From: Nitrospirae bacterium UBA4572
Lineage (GTDB): Bacteria; Nitrospirota; Leptospirillia; Leptospirillales; Leptospirillaceae
Reading direction: 5' to 3'
Length of the DNA: 15,113 bases
NCBI GenBank assembly: GCA_002387725.1
Contig: DGKK01000017.1
Location: forward strand, 11,378 to 26,490
Shown here: in pieces, positions 14,155 through 15,113 of the stretch
Numbering within the stretch: the first letter of the stretch is position 1
Layout: the number at the start of each line of letters is the position of its first letter
Program-made: the position numbers and the translations under genes
The notes under the pieces: model-generated
Databases searched by the model: none
What the model was told of the DNA's origin: nothing
Seen by the model: the letters and a program-made list of their open reading frames with translations, nothing else

Positions 14155-14186
14155 AAAAATAGGGCCGGCCGACGTCTCCGCCGGCC
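14155..14186 (-). terminator. Intrinsic terminator downstream of flagellin
   Basis: On the - strand GGCCGGC (14186-14180) pairs with GCCGGCC (14169-14163) around a 10-base loop, followed after CTA by five T (14159-14155). It lies about 30 bases after the flagellin stop codon. Together with the hairpin before it this should end most flagellin transcripts, so that the single abundant flagellin message is made in excess over fliD. Confidence 0.75.
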
Positions 14187-14193
14187 GATCCCT

Positions 14194-14212
14194 AGGCCCG
14201 ACGGGCGGGCCT
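14194..14212 (-). terminator. GC-rich hairpin directly after the flagellin stop codon
   Basis: A perfect 7-base-pair stem (AGGCCCG and CGGGCCT) with a 5-base loop starts two bases after the TAG stop. It has no T-run of its own, so it probably acts with the terminator hairpin that follows, or protects the 3' end of the flagellin message. Confidence 0.5.
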
Positions 14213-14214
14213 GG

Positions 14215-15042
14215 CTAAGGGAGCAGCTTGATGGCTGCCTGTGGAATCAGGTTCGACTGAGCCAGAACCGCCGCACCCGACTGCGACAGAATCTGCCGCT
14301 TGGTGAACCTGGCGGTCTCTCCGGCGAAATCCACGTCGCGGATTCCGGCACGGCTGGCCTGAACGTTTGTGGTCGCGGTGTTCAGGTTCCGGATCGTCCA
14401 CTCCATCCGGTCCTGGATGGCACCGATGTTGCCCTGAAGTTCGTTGATCCTGTCCAGCGCCTTGTCGAGCTGGTCCACCGAATGCTTGGCGTCGTTGCGG
14501 TTGAGGATGTCCGTCCCGCCGATCCCGAGGGCACTGGCATCGACCTTACCCATTTTGACGTGCAGGCGGTCGCTGAACGTGGTGTAGATACCCACATGGA
14601 ACTTGAAGTCCTGATGGCTCCCATCGAGGAGCTTCATGCCGTTGAAGTCGGTCACCCTGGCGATACGGGTGATTTCCGACTTGAGGTGCTGGTATTCCTG
14701 GTTGAGCACCTTGAGGTCCTTCGGTGAATAGGTGCTGTTGGCCGCTTCGATGGCCAGCTGCCGCATCTTCAGAATGATGGTGTTGTCGGTCTGAAGAGCC
14801 CCGTTTGCCGTCTGCAGGAGGCTCGATCCGTCATTGGCATTCCGGATGGCCGCCGCATAGGACTTGACCTGTCCGCCCATACGCTGGGAAATCGAGTAGC
14901 CGGCCGGGTCGTCCGCGGGGCTGTTCACGCGGTACCCGGAGGAGAGCCGGTTGATGTGCTTCGCCAAGGCACGCTGGGTTTCGTTCAGGTTGTACTGCGC
15001 ATTTAACGACGCAATGTTGTCATTGATGACCAAACCGCTCAT
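14215..15042 (-). CDS. fliC: Flagellin
   Basis: This is the filament subunit, exported through the flagellar secretion system and assembled under the FliD cap. It has 275 residues. The conserved N-terminal D0/D1 helices (about 5-140) carry INDNIASLNAQYNLNETQRA, HINRLSSGYRVNSPADDPAG and the RQLAIEAANSTYS block. The C-terminal D1/D0 helices (about 200-275) include NATTNVQASRAGIRDVD-like sequence (here NTATTNVQASRAGIRDVDFA) and end QSNLIPQAAIKLLP. Between them only about 45-60 residues remain (FKFHVGIYTTFSDRLHVKMG), so the surface-exposed D2/D3 domains are essentially absent. The ATG at 15042 has AAGGAGG at a five-base spacing. Its promoter lies near or beyond the right edge. The central and D1 serines and threonines are the likely attachment points for the glycans made by the adjoining genes; this is inferred. 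Confidence 0.95.
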   Translation of the reverse strand: MSGLVINDNIASLNAQYNLNETQRALAKHINRLSSGYRVNSPADDPAGYSISQRMGGQVKSYAAAIRNANDGSSLLQTANGALQTDNTIILKMRQLAIEAANSTYSPKDLKVLNQEYQHLKSEITRIARVTDFNGMKLLDGSHQDFKFHVGIYTTFSDRLHVKMGKVDASALGIGGTDILNRNDAKHSVDQLDKALDRINELQGNIGAIQDRMEWTIRNLNTATTNVQASRAGIRDVDFAGETARFTKRQILSQSGAAVLAQSNLIPQAAIKLLP

Positions 15043-15113
15043 CGTTCCCTCCTTGGTTGATTCGGCCTTATCCCTGGCCTTGTCCTTTTTTTGCCCGGCG
15101 ACGTGACCGGGGA

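Noticed and set aside
12932..14218. A 428-codon + strand frame opposite fliD.
   Set aside because: It is antisense to an unambiguous fliD and has Gly/Arg/Asp-rich shadow composition.
1..15113. CRISPR arrays, tRNA or rRNA genes, insertion sequences and attachment sites.
   Set aside because: No regularly spaced repeats, no RNA gene signatures and no transposase or integrase motifs were seen on either strand.

Overview
The window is a GC-rich bacterial chromosomal segment devoted to the flagellar filament and, most likely, its glycosylation. Apart from the tail of an efflux adaptor gene on the + strand, every credible gene lies on the - strand. The gene set (flagellin, fliD, fliS, then tandem glycosyltransferases), the GC-rich codon usage and the style of the proteins suggest a Gram-negative environmental bacterium. 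A Leptospirillum-like Nitrospirota is my best guess, but this is weakly supported: there is no rRNA or other marker gene here to fix the taxonomy.

Layout in transcription order on the - strand, from the right edge to the left: flagellin (15042-14215), followed by two GC-rich hairpins and a T-tract that look like an intrinsic terminator; the filament cap gene fliD (14044-12590); the flagellin chaperone gene fliS (12542-12090); an unrecognised 160-aa protein coupled to fliS by a 4-base overlap; and a 218-base gap with hairpins, a perfect palindrome and a sigma-54-like promoter. Next comes a tightly packed run of five large genes, which overlap or lie within 14 bases of one another: a CgeB-type glycosyltransferase; a glycosyltransferase/methyltransferase/TPR fusion; a GT9 glycosyltransferase; a protein joining a Maf-like N-terminus to a CgeB-like transferase; and a second GT9 glycosyltransferase. 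A 226-aa protein of unknown function closes this run and ends in a probable terminator. A separate three-gene unit (1995-568) follows, with its own good sigma-70-type promoter, encoding a low-complexity protein, a small highly charged protein and a probable atypical PilZ-domain protein. The + strand efflux adaptor (ending at 437) converges on it.

Working model: flagellin is made, held by FliS, exported and capped by FliD. The five-gene run next to it encodes enzymes that would attach and elaborate glycans on flagellin before export, including a methylation step. No sugar-nucleotide biosynthesis genes are present, so donor sugars would have to come from elsewhere in the genome. The PilZ-like gene may link motility to cyclic-di-GMP, although its binding motifs look eroded. 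The most interesting parts are the multidomain fusions, the C-terminal region shared by the two GT9 enzymes, and four conserved-looking genes I cannot name.
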